Below are positions 50,562 to 59,123 of a stretch of DNA of 64,000 nt, one piece after another. Positions within the stretch are counted from its first letter, which is position 1. Each line of letters starts with the position of its first letter. The stretch is taken from contig JBJMQS010000056.1 of NCBI GenBank assembly GCA_045802605.1, forward strand, positions 261,583-325,582, given 5' to 3'. Origin of the DNA: JBJMQS01 sp045802605. Its GTDB lineage: Bacteria; Planctomycetota; Planctomycetia; Gemmatales; Gemmataceae. The notes under the pieces were generated by a model, which made no database searches, was not told the origin of the DNA, and saw only the letters and a program-made list of their open reading frames with translations. The translations under genes and the position numbers were made by a program.

Positions 50562-52254
50562 TCTGAACATCCGGCCGCCCGATGTCGCCTCGGCGCGTTT
50601 CGACTCGCGCATCCTCGTCGGCACCCGTGAGGCAAGACTGTTAGTGGATCGACCGTGGGTGCGGACACTGTCGCCCCTGACGGCCCACGTTCACACCGAA
50701 GGTTGGACATTCCCTACGCCGCCAGGCGATCCGCCGCCGCACCGCACTCCGGGCGGTAGCCCAACTCCCGCCGACTCGCCACTCGCAAAATCGAAACGGC
50801 CCCTCAAAGCCCGCCTGCATGCGACCGGCGACACTGTCCTCTTCAAAGATCGTCTTTTGTATCTGTTGCAGCCGCCGCTCGAAAGCTTGTTCGTCGGCAA
50901 ACAGGTGAGCGTGCCGTTTCCGCCGTATCCCTATCAGCTCGAAGGCATCGCCTTCTTGATGCCGCGTCGGGGCGCATTACTCGCCGACGAAATGGGCCTC
51001 GGTAAGACGGCGCAGTCAATCCTGGCGATGCGGTTGTTGCTGCAAGCGGGCGTCGTTCGCCGGTCGCTGTTGGTTTGCCCGAAGCCGCTGGTATTCAACT
51101 GGTGCCGGGAGCTGAAGAACTGGGCCCCCGACTTGCCGTTCGAAGTGATCGGCGGTCCCACCGCGGCCCGGCGCACGGCATGGACAGTTTCCAACGCGCC
51201 GCTCAAGATCGTCAACTATGAACTGCTCACTCGCGATGCTGATCTTGCAGCCGACCCGGCCGTGCAGTTTGACTTGGTGATCCTGGACGAGGCCCAGCGG
51301 ATCAAAAATCGCGAGTCCAAGGCGTCGCATGCGGCACGAGCACTTAACCGCGAACGGAGTTGGGCACTCACCGGCACGCCGATCGAAAACAAGCCCGAGG
51401 ATTTGGTCAATCTCTTCGCATTCGTCGATCCAGGCCGGGTGCCGGCCGACGTGCCGGCCAAACAGTTGCCTGCGTTAACCGCCGATTGTATCCTCCGCCG
51501 GACGAAGGACGATGTGCTCACCGATCTGCCGTCCAAGACCGTGACCGATGCCCATTTGGAGCTGACGCCGGCACAGCGGGAAGCCTACGACCGCGCGGAG
51601 ACCGATGGCATCGTACACTTAAACGAGTTGGGCGAAACGATCACGGTGCAGCACATATTCGAACTGGTCATGCGGCTCAAGCAGATTTGTAATTTCGATC
51701 CGCTCACCGGCGAAAGCTGCAAGCTCGAACGATTGCTCGCCGACGTGACCGAAGTCGCCGAGAGCGGCCGCAAGGCGATCGTGTTCTCCCAGTGGGTGCA
51801 ACCCTTGGAGCGCATCGCCGAGGAACTGCGCGAGTTCGGGCCCCTGCAATATCATGGCCGGATTCCGTCCGGGGCCCGGGTCGGTATCCTCGATCGCTTC
51901 CGCGACGATCCGAGCAAGCACGTGTTGCTCATGAGCTATGGCACCGGAAGCGTCGGCTTAAATTTGCAATTCACCAATTACGTGTTTCTCTTCGATCGCT
52001 GGTGGAACCCCGCCGTCGAAGACCAAGCGATCAACCGCGTGCACCGCATCGGCCAGAAGCAACCAGTGTTCGTCACGAGGTTTATCACCCACGACACGAT
52101 CGAGGGCCGCATCGCCGAGGTGCTGGATCGCAAACGCCGCCTCTTCGAAGACTTGATCTCACAAAATGGCTCACCCGAACGGCTCGGTCTGAGCGAAGAC
52201 GAAATCTTCGGGCTATTCAATATCGCCCATCACCGGCCGAAGCGCGTGGGGTAA
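50548..52254 (+). CDS. SNF2-family (DEAD-like) helicase
   Basis: A 568-residue SNF2 ATPase. After a unique 130-residue N-terminus come motif I LADEMGLGKTAQS, motif II ILDEAQRIKN (DEAQ box), motif III WALTGTPIENK, and motifs V/VI GTGSVGLNLQFTNY and WWNPAVEDQAINRVHRIGQ. It is expected to translocate on DNA or remodel protein-DNA complexes. The GTG at 50548 has GGGAG 9 bases upstream. It is co-transcribed with the 181-aa gene. Confidence 0.93.
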   Translation: MRLDDLNIRPPDVASARFDSRILVGTREARLLVDRPWVRTLSPLTAHVHTEGWTFPTPPGDPPPHRTPGGSPTPADSPLAKSKRPLKARLHATGDTVLFKDRLLYLLQPPLESLFVGKQVSVPFPPYPYQLEGIAFLMPRRGALLADEMGLGKTAQSILAMRLLLQAGVVRRSLLVCPKPLVFNWCRELKNWAPDLPFEVIGGPTAARRTAWTVSNAPLKIVNYELLTRDADLAADPAVQFDLVILDEAQRIKNRESKASHAARALNRERSWALTGTPIENKPEDLVNLFAFVDPGRVPADVPAKQLPALTADCILRRTKDDVLTDLPSKTVTDAHLELTPAQREAYDRAETDGIVHLNELGETITVQHIFELVMRLKQICNFDPLTGESCKLERLLADVTEVAESGRKAIVFSQWVQPLERIAEELREFGPLQYHGRIPSGARVGILDRFRDDPSKHVLLMSYGTGSVGLNLQFTNYVFLFDRWWNPAVEDQAINRVHRIGQKQPVFVTRFITHDTIEGRIAEVLDRKRRLFEDLISQNGSPERLGLSEDEIFGLFNIAHHRPKRVG

Positions 52255-52262
52255 GGCCAATT

Positions 52263-52394
52263 CTCGTTCCCAAACTCTGTTTGGGAACGCAGATTGCGAA
52301 ACTCTGTTTCTCGTTCGCACTGGCAAAGGGGCAAAGTCTCTGTGCGAAGCAGAGCTTCGCGGCAGTGCGTTCCCAAACAGAGTTTGGGAACGAG
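52263..52394. repeat. Perfect 28-bp inverted repeat (GTTCCCAAAC family)
   Basis: Arms 52263-52290 (CTCGTTCCCAAACTCTG...) and 52367-52394 are exact reverse complements. A related single unit is at 31353-31380. The interior holds a further imperfect set of GCGAA/TTCGC-type arms. It fills most of the 308-base gap between the helicase and the zinc-ribbon gene; the remainder holds only the promoter at 52551. Confidence 0.85.
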
Positions 52395-52550
52395 GGGGAG
52401 GGAATGAGGACGAGGGGCCAGGCTCCAAGCCCTTCCTCCGATTCCTGCACCGCTCCGTGTATCACACTTTTTCATTTGCCCCTCTTCGGCAACTGACTTC
52501 CCTGAAATTCAGCAGAAAACCATATCTGTGAGGCGATCTCGTCCACCCCC

Positions 52551-52556
52551 TATAAT
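52551..52556 (+). promoter_or_regulatory. TATAAT -10 element abutting the zinc-ribbon gene start
   Basis: A consensus TATAAT only 6 bases upstream of the ATG at 52563. With a typical 6-8 base distance to the start site, the transcript would begin at or next to the ATG, that is, be leaderless. No clear -35 or Shine-Dalgarno is visible. Confidence 0.5.
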
Positions 52557-52562
52557 CCGTTT

Positions 52563-54368
52563 ATGGCGATCGCATTTGCATGTCCGCAATGCAAGAAGTC
52601 CTTCAAAGTGAAGGACGAACTGGCGGGCAAAAAAGTGGCCTGCACCCAGTGCAAAAACATCATGGTGGTGCCGGCTAAGCCGTTGCCGCTGGAAGATCAG
52701 CACGCCCTCGAAGCGGCGGCCATTGCCGCCTTGGGGGTCGAAGAGCGAGCGGCCACCAATGGCTCAGCCACGCATCCAGCCGCCACGGCTGAGGGCGCTG
52801 TCTCGTTGGAATGCCCGTTCTGTTTTGAAACCGTCGAGTTCTCGGCGGACAAGGCGGGGAAAAAAGCTCCCTGCCCGTCGTGTCGCCGCATTCTCAACGT
52901 GCCCGCGGCCAAAGCCGAGAAGCCGAAAGATGATTGGCGGTCGGTCACCGAACGACCGACGCTCGCGAAGGTAGACGTCGATCCGGCCATGGAGCAGTCC
53001 TGGGGTAACCCGCAAGGCGCGGGCATTGTTAGCCGCGATGCACTGCTCGAAGCCGAAGTCATCGTCGATCGCAAAACGCTGGCTGGTCCCAAGCGCGGCA
53101 TCTTTTGGGCCTCCGCCGGAATCGTTGCGCTAGTTGCCATCGGTCTATTTTGGATTGTCGGCGGACGCAAAATGGCGGACGATCGTCGCTATGCCTTGGT
53201 GGATGCCGCCCTCAAAGCCGCCGACGCAAAACCTAATGATCCAAACTCCTTGCCGGCCGGATGGGCCTCCGAGGTGTACTGCGCGGCGGGGACGTTCTAT
53301 CTGCACGAATCCAAGCCGAATGCGAAGCTGGCCGCGCAGATGTTCAGCAAGGCCCGCAATGCCGCCAACCAAGCGGAGCCGATCGACCGGAGTGGCTTGC
53401 TGTTGGAAGTTCTCGCCGCTCAAACCGAGTTGATCGGCACCGAGGCTCAGGTGAAACTTGAACAGGCGCTGCCGTTCGACGATGTGCGTAAAGAGCTTCG
53501 CCAAACAATGCAGCGATTTCGCGAGCTCCCGCCGGAATTTGGATGGCTGTCGATCGAGACGCTGACGCGAAAATTGGGAACGACAGGAAGTAAAGAGCCT
53601 CTGGTGGTTTCCCTCGCCCATGAAGCTCTGGCCGATGAGTCGCGCAACGAAGCGCTAGCCATTGTCGCACTGACACTGATGGCTCAAGGCGCAGCGGCCG
53701 AGCCGATCGCACAGCAGGCGCTTGAGGGTGATTCCCAATCTCCTCGTGTCGCGGCCCTGGCCATCTTGCTCAAGAAGCCGGCAAAGCTGCCAGAGCCGAC
53801 TGATGCCGAAGCTCGATTGCCAGCGCGCCTGGCCTATGCCGAGGGGTACGCTCGCGCGGGCGAAATCGAAAAAGCGAAGAAGGCCGTCGGCGGTTCGCAG
53901 GAAGAGCAGGCGGCGGTCATGGCCGTGATCGCCGATGCCGCCGCTGATGCGAAGTCATCGGAGACGTTGACCGAGGCGACGAACTTTGTCATCAAACAAG
54001 GTGAAAAGTTCACGTTGCCGGCTTGGGCTGTAGACCGCGTCGGACGTGCATGCCTTCGTGCCGGGCGAGCCGATCTGGCACGGCAGCTCGCCGATGGGTG
54101 CAAGCTGCCGAACGTGAAGCCTTGGCTGGAACTCGATGCTTTGCAGGCGAACCTGGCGAATTCGAACACTATCGCTGATGTTGACTCCGCGGCGCGGGTC
54201 GGTGAAAAAACCGTGGCCCAGTCGGTCGCTTGCGTGGCATTGGCTCGCCACAATGCGCGTCTCTCGAGCAAAGACCCAAAGGCCGCGGTCGAAGCTTGGC
54301 CGCTCGTTCCCGCTCGGCCGGTCGGATTTGCCGGCACGGCTCTAGGTTTGCAAGATCGAAAGAAGTAG
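52563..54368 (+). CDS. Membrane protein with two N-terminal zinc ribbons and a repeat-rich soluble part
   Basis: A 601-residue protein. CPQCKKSFKV...CTQCKN (residues 7-30) and CPFCFETVEF...CPSCRR (about 83-106) are two CxxC-CxxC zinc ribbons. A transmembrane helix lies at about 181-202 (IFWASAGIVALVAIGLFWIV). The rest is an Ala/Glu-rich helical region that looks TPR-like. Zinc-ribbon plus single-helix proteins of this kind are common in planctomycetes, but the function is unknown. No close neighbour besides downstream glnA-III, 28 bases after its stop. Confidence 0.75.
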   Translation: MAIAFACPQCKKSFKVKDELAGKKVACTQCKNIMVVPAKPLPLEDQHALEAAAIAALGVEERAATNGSATHPAATAEGAVSLECPFCFETVEFSADKAGKKAPCPSCRRILNVPAAKAEKPKDDWRSVTERPTLAKVDVDPAMEQSWGNPQGAGIVSRDALLEAEVIVDRKTLAGPKRGIFWASAGIVALVAIGLFWIVGGRKMADDRRYALVDAALKAADAKPNDPNSLPAGWASEVYCAAGTFYLHESKPNAKLAAQMFSKARNAANQAEPIDRSGLLLEVLAAQTELIGTEAQVKLEQALPFDDVRKELRQTMQRFRELPPEFGWLSIETLTRKLGTTGSKEPLVVSLAHEALADESRNEALAIVALTLMAQGAAAEPIAQQALEGDSQSPRVAALAILLKKPAKLPEPTDAEARLPARLAYAEGYARAGEIEKAKKAVGGSQEEQAAVMAVIADAAADAKSSETLTEATNFVIKQGEKFTLPAWAVDRVGRACLRAGRADLARQLADGCKLPNVKPWLELDALQANLANSNTIADVDSAARVGEKTVAQSVACVALARHNARLSSKDPKAAVEAWPLVPARPVGFAGTALGLQDRKK

Positions 54369-54396
54369 GGCAGGGCTCATACCCGAGGAAGACTCC

Positions 54397-56580
54397 ATGT
54401 CAGCGACGGCACGGCAGGCGGCGATACAGGCCATTGCGACCGCACAATACAAGCTGGAAAACGTATCGTTCAAACAGTCGCACATCAAAGACACATTCGG
54501 TGAGAACGTCTTCAGCGAAGCAGTGCAGCGAGAAGTCCTCCCTAAAGCCGTGTTCCGAGCGCTGCAACGCACGATCAAACTTGGCGAGGAACTCGACCAT
54601 CAAATTGCCGATGCGGTAGCATTGGCGATGCGCGATTGGGCGCTTTCCAAAGGTGCGACACACTATACGCACATGTTCCAGCCGATGACGGGACTCACGG
54701 CCGAGAAGCACGATAGCTTCCTCGTGCCCACCGGCGATGGCCGGGCGATCGCTGAATTCTCCGGCAAGGAACTCGTCCGCGGCGAGCCGGATGCCAGTTC
54801 GTTTCCTTCCGGTGGGATCCGGGCGACGTTTGAAGCTCGTGGATATACGGCGTGGGATCCGACGAGCCCCGCATTTATTTTCGAAAGCCCCAACGGCTCG
54901 ACGCTGGTCATTCCCACCGCATTCGTGAGCTGGACCGGCGAAGCGCTCGACAACAAGACGCCACTGTTGCGTTCGATGGAAGCGCTGTCGAACCAGGCGA
55001 TCCGTGTGTTGCGCCTGTTTGGCCATCACGATGTGAAAAAAGTCTTCGCCACGGTGGGCCCTGAGCAAGAATACTTCCTGATCGACAAGCAGTTCTATTA
55101 CACTCGGCCGGATCTGATCAACGCGAATCGCACCCTGTTTGGGACCACCCCGCCAAAGGGCCAGGAACTCGAAGATCAATACTTCGGGGCCATCCCCGAA
55201 CGCGTCCTGGCCTACATGGCGGACTGCGAAGCGCAACTTTTCAAGCTCGGCGTACCGGTGAAAACCCGGCACAACGAAGTCGCGCCCAGCCAATACGAAA
55301 TCGCGCCGACGTTCGAAGATGCGAATCTCGTCACCGATCATCAGATGCTGACCATGGAAGTCCTCCGCCGCACCGCACCGCGGTACGGCCTCACTTGCTT
55401 GATCCACGAGAAGCCGTTCGCCGGCATCAATGGCTCTGGCAAACACAACAACTGGTCGATCAGTACGGATACTGGAGAAAACCTGCTCAATCCTGGTGAA
55501 ACGCCGCACGACAATGCGCAATTCCTGGTGTTTTGTGTCGCCGTGATTCGAGCAGTGGCGAAGTACCCGGAATTGCTTCGCGCCAGCGTGGCTCACGCCG
55601 GCAACGACCATCGCCTCGGCGCCAACGAAGCGCCGCCCGCGATCATCTCTGTGTTTCTCGGCGATCAGTTGCAAGCCATCATGTCGCAATTGGAGAGCGG
55701 CTCCGCTCGTTCGACAAAATCGGGCGGCACCATGGAGATTGGCGTCAGCGTGTTGCCAAAGTTGCCCAAAGATGCCGGCGATCGCAACCGCACGAGCCCG
55801 TTTGCGTTCACCGGCAACAAGTTCGAGTTCCGCGCCGTGGGTGGGTCGCAATCCATTGCGGGCCCGAACACTACCCTCAATACGATCGTCGCGGAATCGC
55901 TCGATCACATCGCCACCCATTTGGAGCGCGAAAAGAAAGCGGGCCGTGAGCTCAACGTGGCGATTCAAGAAATGTTGCCGGGCCTGATCCGTGAATCACA
56001 AAAGGTGCTGTTCAACGGCGACGGTTATTCGCCGGAGTGGCACGCCGAAGCCGCCCGTCGTGGCTTACCAAATTTGAAATCGGCCGTTGAAGCCATGCCA
56101 GTCATGGTGCGACAGGACACGATCGATCTGTTTGGCAAATACAAGGTCTACTCCGATCGCGAATTACGCAGCCGGCACCATGTGATGTGTGAAGGCTATG
56201 TCAAGACGATCACGGTGGAGGCTCGCCTCACGACGATGATGGCGCAGACGATGATTCTGCCTGCCGCCTTACGCTACCAATCTGAAGTGGCGACCGGGGT
56301 GACCACGGTTAAAAATGCGGGAGTCGATAATGCCCCGCAAGCCGCTTTGCTTCGGGAATTGACCGGCGCAATCGGCGACCTTCAAGGCGCGATTGCCGAG
56401 CTCGACCGTAAATCCGCCGCTCATCCGCTCGGCGGCGTTCATGATCACGCCCAATTCTCCCGCGACGAAATTGTCCCCGCCATCAACGCCGTGCGCACGG
56501 CTGCCGATCGTCTGGAAACGATGGTGGCTGACGACCTCTGGCCCTTGCCGACCTATCGGGAAATGTTGTTTGTGAAATAG
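54397..56580 (+). CDS. glnN: Type III glutamine synthetase
   Basis: A 727-residue GSIII-type glutamine synthetase, about 1.5 times the length of GSI. Landmarks are THYTHMFQPMTGLTAEKHDS near 90, FATVGPEQEYFLID near 220, RHNEVAPSQYEIAP near 290 and NGSGKHNNWSISTDTGEN near 345. It makes glutamine from glutamate, ammonia and ATP. It lies just after the zinc-ribbon gene; whether they share a transcript is open. The gap after it holds three GCGGTCC hairpins. Confidence 0.95.
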   Translation: MSATARQAAIQAIATAQYKLENVSFKQSHIKDTFGENVFSEAVQREVLPKAVFRALQRTIKLGEELDHQIADAVALAMRDWALSKGATHYTHMFQPMTGLTAEKHDSFLVPTGDGRAIAEFSGKELVRGEPDASSFPSGGIRATFEARGYTAWDPTSPAFIFESPNGSTLVIPTAFVSWTGEALDNKTPLLRSMEALSNQAIRVLRLFGHHDVKKVFATVGPEQEYFLIDKQFYYTRPDLINANRTLFGTTPPKGQELEDQYFGAIPERVLAYMADCEAQLFKLGVPVKTRHNEVAPSQYEIAPTFEDANLVTDHQMLTMEVLRRTAPRYGLTCLIHEKPFAGINGSGKHNNWSISTDTGENLLNPGETPHDNAQFLVFCVAVIRAVAKYPELLRASVAHAGNDHRLGANEAPPAIISVFLGDQLQAIMSQLESGSARSTKSGGTMEIGVSVLPKLPKDAGDRNRTSPFAFTGNKFEFRAVGGSQSIAGPNTTLNTIVAESLDHIATHLEREKKAGRELNVAIQEMLPGLIRESQKVLFNGDGYSPEWHAEAARRGLPNLKSAVEAMPVMVRQDTIDLFGKYKVYSDRELRSRHHVMCEGYVKTITVEARLTTMMAQTMILPAALRYQSEVATGVTTVKNAGVDNAPQAALLRELTGAIGDLQGAIAELDRKSAAHPLGGVHDHAQFSRDEIVPAINAVRTAADRLETMVADDLWPLPTYREMLFVK

Positions 56581-56609
56581 GGTTTGAGTTGGTTGGGATT
56601 TGGCTTTTT

Positions 56610-56732
56610 GCGGTCCAAAGGTCCGCGATGGTACTCACATAAATCTATCGCGGTCCTTCAGACCGCATGCGAATTGGTGCTGAAACCCAAGCCTCTCGGC
56701 CTGGGCTAAGGTATCGCGGTCCGTTGGACCGC
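56610..56732. repeat. Three GCGGTCC hairpins in tandem after glnN
   Basis: GCGGTCC-AAA-GGTCCGC (56610-56626, one T-T mismatch), GCGGTC-CTTCA-GACCGC (56650-56666) and GCGGTCC-GTT-GGACCGC (56716-56732) lie within 125 bases. Between the last two is a CCCAAG/CTGGGC arm set. They form most of the 264-base gap before the FHA gene. A short AACTGACCACTG unit follows at 56754. Confidence 0.7.
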
Positions 56733-56844
56733 CGAGTCGACCACTGCTGCGAAACTGACCACTGATTTTCTGGATTTTGCCCCAGCCGTGACCTAGGGTT
56801 GTACGAGCCTACGGCCAGTACCGTTCTCTAGTCAGGCGGACATT

Positions 56845-57444
56845 ATGGCGACTGACCCCGTCTCTATCATGCAGGCTGACGCCACTTTGACGGCCGACGA
56901 GGAACTGCCCACCACCGTGCCGATTCGTAGCTTGCCAAATATTTCGACTCAAGACGCGATCCAACTGCCACCCGAAGAGCCGACCAAAAATTTGCGCATC
57001 GCGCGGCCCGCGGAGCCCGAAGCGCCCGCGCCGAAAACAGGCCGGCGTTCGAAATCTTCGGCCATGATCACTTTGCCCGCATGGCGACGGCCTTCGCAAC
57101 GGCCCACAAACACTCCCGTGGGCGCTCGACTGCGGTTGCGCGTCCTACGCGGCCAACGCATCAACGTCGAATACCCGCTCTACGATGGCACCAACGTCTT
57201 GGGGCGTCGTGATGAGGAACCCATCGACATCGATCTCACCGAGCAAGAACCCGGCGATCGAATTTGGGCGAGCCGGCGACATGCCGTCATTCACCTTCAT
57301 GGCGGGTCACTCGAAATCGAAGACCTTCACAGCCGAAATGGAACGTTTGTCAATCGCACCCGGCTGGCCCCTGGCAGCAAGCGGATTCTTATGCCCGACG
57401 ATGTTGTGCAAATCGGTACGATCCAAATGCGAGTGGTCGTTTGA
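56845..57444 (+). CDS. FHA-domain protein
   Basis: A 199-residue protein: a disordered Pro/Arg-rich N-terminal half, then an FHA domain (about 110-195) with NVLGRRDEEPIDIDL, ASRRHAVIHLHG and LHSRNGTFVNRTRL. The phosphothreonine-binding residues (Arg, Ser-Arg-Arg-His, Asn-Gly) are intact. It overlaps the start of the pseudokinase-PP2C gene by 4 bases (TTGA), so the two are co-translated and likely act together. Confidence 0.9.
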   Translation: MATDPVSIMQADATLTADEELPTTVPIRSLPNISTQDAIQLPPEEPTKNLRIARPAEPEAPAPKTGRRSKSSAMITLPAWRRPSQRPTNTPVGARLRLRVLRGQRINVEYPLYDGTNVLGRRDEEPIDIDLTEQEPGDRIWASRRHAVIHLHGGSLEIEDLHSRNGTFVNRTRLAPGSKRILMPDDVVQIGTIQMRVVV

Positions 57445-59123
57445 ATTCATCGTTAGCCCAATCTCTGTATGGGTCTTGGACGCCGACCAAATCGGGGGCG
57501 CAGCGAGCTGCCATTCTTGATGGCCGTTATGTCATCCGCGAACAACTATCTCGCCGCGGCCAAGTATCGCGCTACCTCGCCTGGGACGAATCGAACGGTG
57601 GGCGGGTGCCAGTGCAATTGGTTCGCGCACCGCTCGATGAACGCGAGGCGAGCGACGGATCGGTGTGGCCAAGCCTGGCCTGGGAAGAACGAGTGCGCGA
57701 GCGGTGCCAGCATTCGGGCATGCCGCGCATCGTGGGCCGGGTCACGAGCGAATGTGCCCGCTACCTCATTTTGGAAATTCCCGAAGGGCCCCATCTTTGG
57801 GATGCATGGGACGACGCCGGGGTGACGATCGGTGACAAATTCGGTTGGCTGATTCAACTGGCCGACTTGCTGTATGAATTGCACCAGGCCGGCGCGATTC
57901 TCGAAGGACTACGGCCCGATCAAGTGATACTGACCGAAGATGGCCGCGTCGTGCTGCAGGACAATGGTGGCCTGGTACCGTTTCCATTGCCAGCGGGGGC
58001 TCCGATCACCGCTACCCGCACCACAGCGCCAGAATTACTGAGCGATGGGTGGGTGGACGCACGAGCCGACCTGTATCATTTCGGTGCGTTAATGTACGCC
58101 CTAATCGTGGGCCGGGAACTGGTCGAGACGGACTTCACGCCGGACGGCCGACCCAAGCCCTGCTTAGAACGATTCCCCGAAATACATCCGCTTTTGGGGC
58201 GTCTGTTGGCGAAGACTTTCGCCACCGACCGCAACCGCCGATTTCCGACGCCGGAAGCTGCGGCTACGGATTCAGCCGGCTGCCTGGAACTAATTGCGAC
58301 TTTGGAGCAATGTCAGGCGGTTTTGGGCCGGGCTCATCTTGATGTCGCGTCGTGGTCAACGATCGGCATGGCGCGCAGTGGTAATGAAGACACCTTTGCC
58401 CTGTTGCATACCGCCGCGGGCACTGGCGATAGTCCTGGCGAACATGCGTTAGTCATCGTCGCCGATGGAATGGGTGGCAGCGCGGCCGGTGAAGTGGCCG
58501 CCGCAATTGCAACCCGCCTCATCTATCAAGAAATGGTGGCGCTGCCGCCCTTTGGGTCATTCCCGATCACCGAGGAAGATCAGACCACCCCAGCCGCACG
58601 CTTGCGGGCAGAAATTGTTACCGCGTTGAAGCACGCCAACCGCGCTGTGCATGTTGCCGCTCAAGAAAGCACCGCGCGCCGAGGTATGGGATGCACCGCC
58701 GAAGTGGTTTACACAGATGGCCAGCATCTCATCGTTGGCCACGTGGGCGATAGCCGCACCTACCGCTTTCGACGCGGCCGGCTCGCGCTGTTAACGCGCG
58801 ACCATACGTACGTCGCACGACTCGTCGAATTTGGCGAGATCACGCCCGAGGAAGCAGAAGCGCATCCGCGCCGGGCTGAGTTGCAACAGGCCTTAGGCGG
58901 TTGGGCGGAAGTCGAGCCCGACGTCGTTGACGTGCCGCTGGAGCCCGGCGACTGGGTGGTGGTTTGCAGCGATGGCTTATCGAACGCAGTGAAGGCTCCG
59001 ATGATGCAGCAAGTCTTGGAAAAGGCAACGTCAGCTGACGACGCGTGCCGCCGGGTCGTGAATTTCGCCAATCATCTTGGCGCGAGCGATAACGTGACCG
59101 TCGCGGTGATTCGAGCGGTGTAA
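57441..59123 (+). CDS. Pseudokinase-PP2C phosphatase fusion
   Basis: A 560-residue protein. Residues about 27-290 have kinase-fold layout (TTAPELL and DARADLYHFGALMYALIVGR) but lack the catalytic residues: no VAIK Lys (RVPVQLVRA), no HRD (EGLRPDQVIL), and DNG in place of DFG. Residues about 302-558 form a PP2C phosphatase with NED (315-317), ADGMGGSAAGE (Asp342), GDSRTY (Asp437), SDGLSN (Asp511) and ASDNVT (Asp550), apparently active. TTG at 57441 is the only start compatible with the FHA overlap. The inert kinase half could recruit or regulate the phosphatase. Confidence 0.88.
   Translation: MNSSLAQSLYGSWTPTKSGAQRAAILDGRYVIREQLSRRGQVSRYLAWDESNGGRVPVQLVRAPLDEREASDGSVWPSLAWEERVRERCQHSGMPRIVGRVTSECARYLILEIPEGPHLWDAWDDAGVTIGDKFGWLIQLADLLYELHQAGAILEGLRPDQVILTEDGRVVLQDNGGLVPFPLPAGAPITATRTTAPELLSDGWVDARADLYHFGALMYALIVGRELVETDFTPDGRPKPCLERFPEIHPLLGRLLAKTFATDRNRRFPTPEAAATDSAGCLELIATLEQCQAVLGRAHLDVASWSTIGMARSGNEDTFALLHTAAGTGDSPGEHALVIVADGMGGSAAGEVAAAIATRLIYQEMVALPPFGSFPITEEDQTTPAARLRAEIVTALKHANRAVHVAAQESTARRGMGCTAEVVYTDGQHLIVGHVGDSRTYRFRRGRLALLTRDHTYVARLVEFGEITPEEAEAHPRRAELQQALGGWAEVEPDVVDVPLEPGDWVVVCSDGLSNAVKAPMMQQVLEKATSADDACRRVVNFANHLGASDNVTVAVIRAV

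Noticed and set aside
54400..55968. Long open frame of about 520 codons on the minus strand opposite type III glutamine synthetase
   Set aside because: It lies wholly inside a clear, conserved gene on the other strand; its amino acids are Arg/His-rich and match no family. GC-rich codon use keeps the complementary frame open.
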